Assembly: GCA_947626845.1 (NCBI GenBank)
Contig: CANQTW010000008.1
Location: 1 to 64,000 of the forward strand
Source: an uncultured Oscillospiraceae bacterium
Lineage (GTDB): Bacteria; Bacillota; Clostridia; Oscillospirales; Oscillospiraceae
Direction of reading: 5' to 3'
Length of the DNA stretch: 64,000 nucleotides
The notes under the pieces are model-generated. The model was given only the letters and a program-made list of their open reading frames with translations. It was not told the origin of the DNA and searched no databases. Positions 63,987 through 64,000 of the stretch are shown piece after piece. How positions within the stretch are numbered: position 1 is the stretch's first letter; every line of letters begins with the position of its first letter. The translations under genes were made by a program, and so were the position numbers.

Positions 63987-64000
63987 GGCGTCCGGCCCGC

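Overview
The window looks like a piece of the chromosome of a GC-rich, anaerobic, gut-type Bacillota, most likely in the Oscillospiraceae/Ruminococcaceae. The reasons are strong AGGAGG-type ribosome binding sites, sigma-A promoters of the TTGACA-17-TATAAT kind, an ECF-type vitamin transporter behind a tetrahydrofolate riboswitch, Bacillus-like pectin genes (YesL, LplB/YtcP-type permeases) and dispersed palindromic repeats. Genus-level placement is inference. No tRNA, rRNA, prophage, insertion sequence or CRISPR array was found.

Region 1 (1-31.1 kb) is a large pectin (rhamnogalacturonan-I) utilisation locus. It holds AraC regulators, GH28, a GH115-like enzyme, a YesL-type membrane protein with a partner, a three-gene ABC importer without an ATPase, a GH106-like hydrolase, a PL11 lyase fused to a CE12 acetylesterase, a second CE12 enzyme, two polysaccharide deacetylases, a GH112 phosphorylase (best read as galactosyl-rhamnose phosphorylase), GH51 arabinofuranosidase, L-rhamnose mutarotase, GH105 unsaturated rhamnogalacturonyl hydrolase, GH35 and GH2. 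None of the pectin enzymes has a visible signal peptide. The implied strategy is to import oligosaccharides through the ABC system and then deacetylate, cleave and phosphorolyse them in the cytoplasm.

Region 2 (31.2-33.8 kb) is a lower-GC patch with an orphan ABC exporter, a small unknown protein and what looks like the tail of a second trpA. Region 3 (33.8-42.6 kb) is a sensor kinase with a solute-binding sensor domain, followed by a complete, tightly overlapped trpEGDCFBA operon with its own promoter. Region 4 (42.7-64 kb) is mostly housekeeping: an ECF transporter S component with a DUF3842 protein behind a terminator-bearing leader, an aldo/keto reductase, nfo, pta, secG, tatD, folT with a THF riboswitch, dusB, an ECF sigma/anti-sigma pair, tadA, a CBS protein, an amidase, metY with a small leader ORF, gap, an orphan histidine kinase, an HtrA protease and uvrA.

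The most unusual content is between the genes. A roughly 200-bp element (called R1 here) occurs six times, at 5.6, 47.3, 51.9, 56.0, 57.5 and 59.2 kb. Each copy is a chain of four hairpins whose stems change in a compensatory way while a 13-nt loop and a GCACGTT linker stay constant. One copy sits directly behind a consensus promoter that serves no ORF. One copy carries a second structured repeat (R2) inside a hairpin, and one is bracketed by two identical 35-bp hairpins. A third element (R3, two copies) and a 161-bp MITE-like palindrome complete a set of what look like structured RNAs or small non-autonomous mobile elements.
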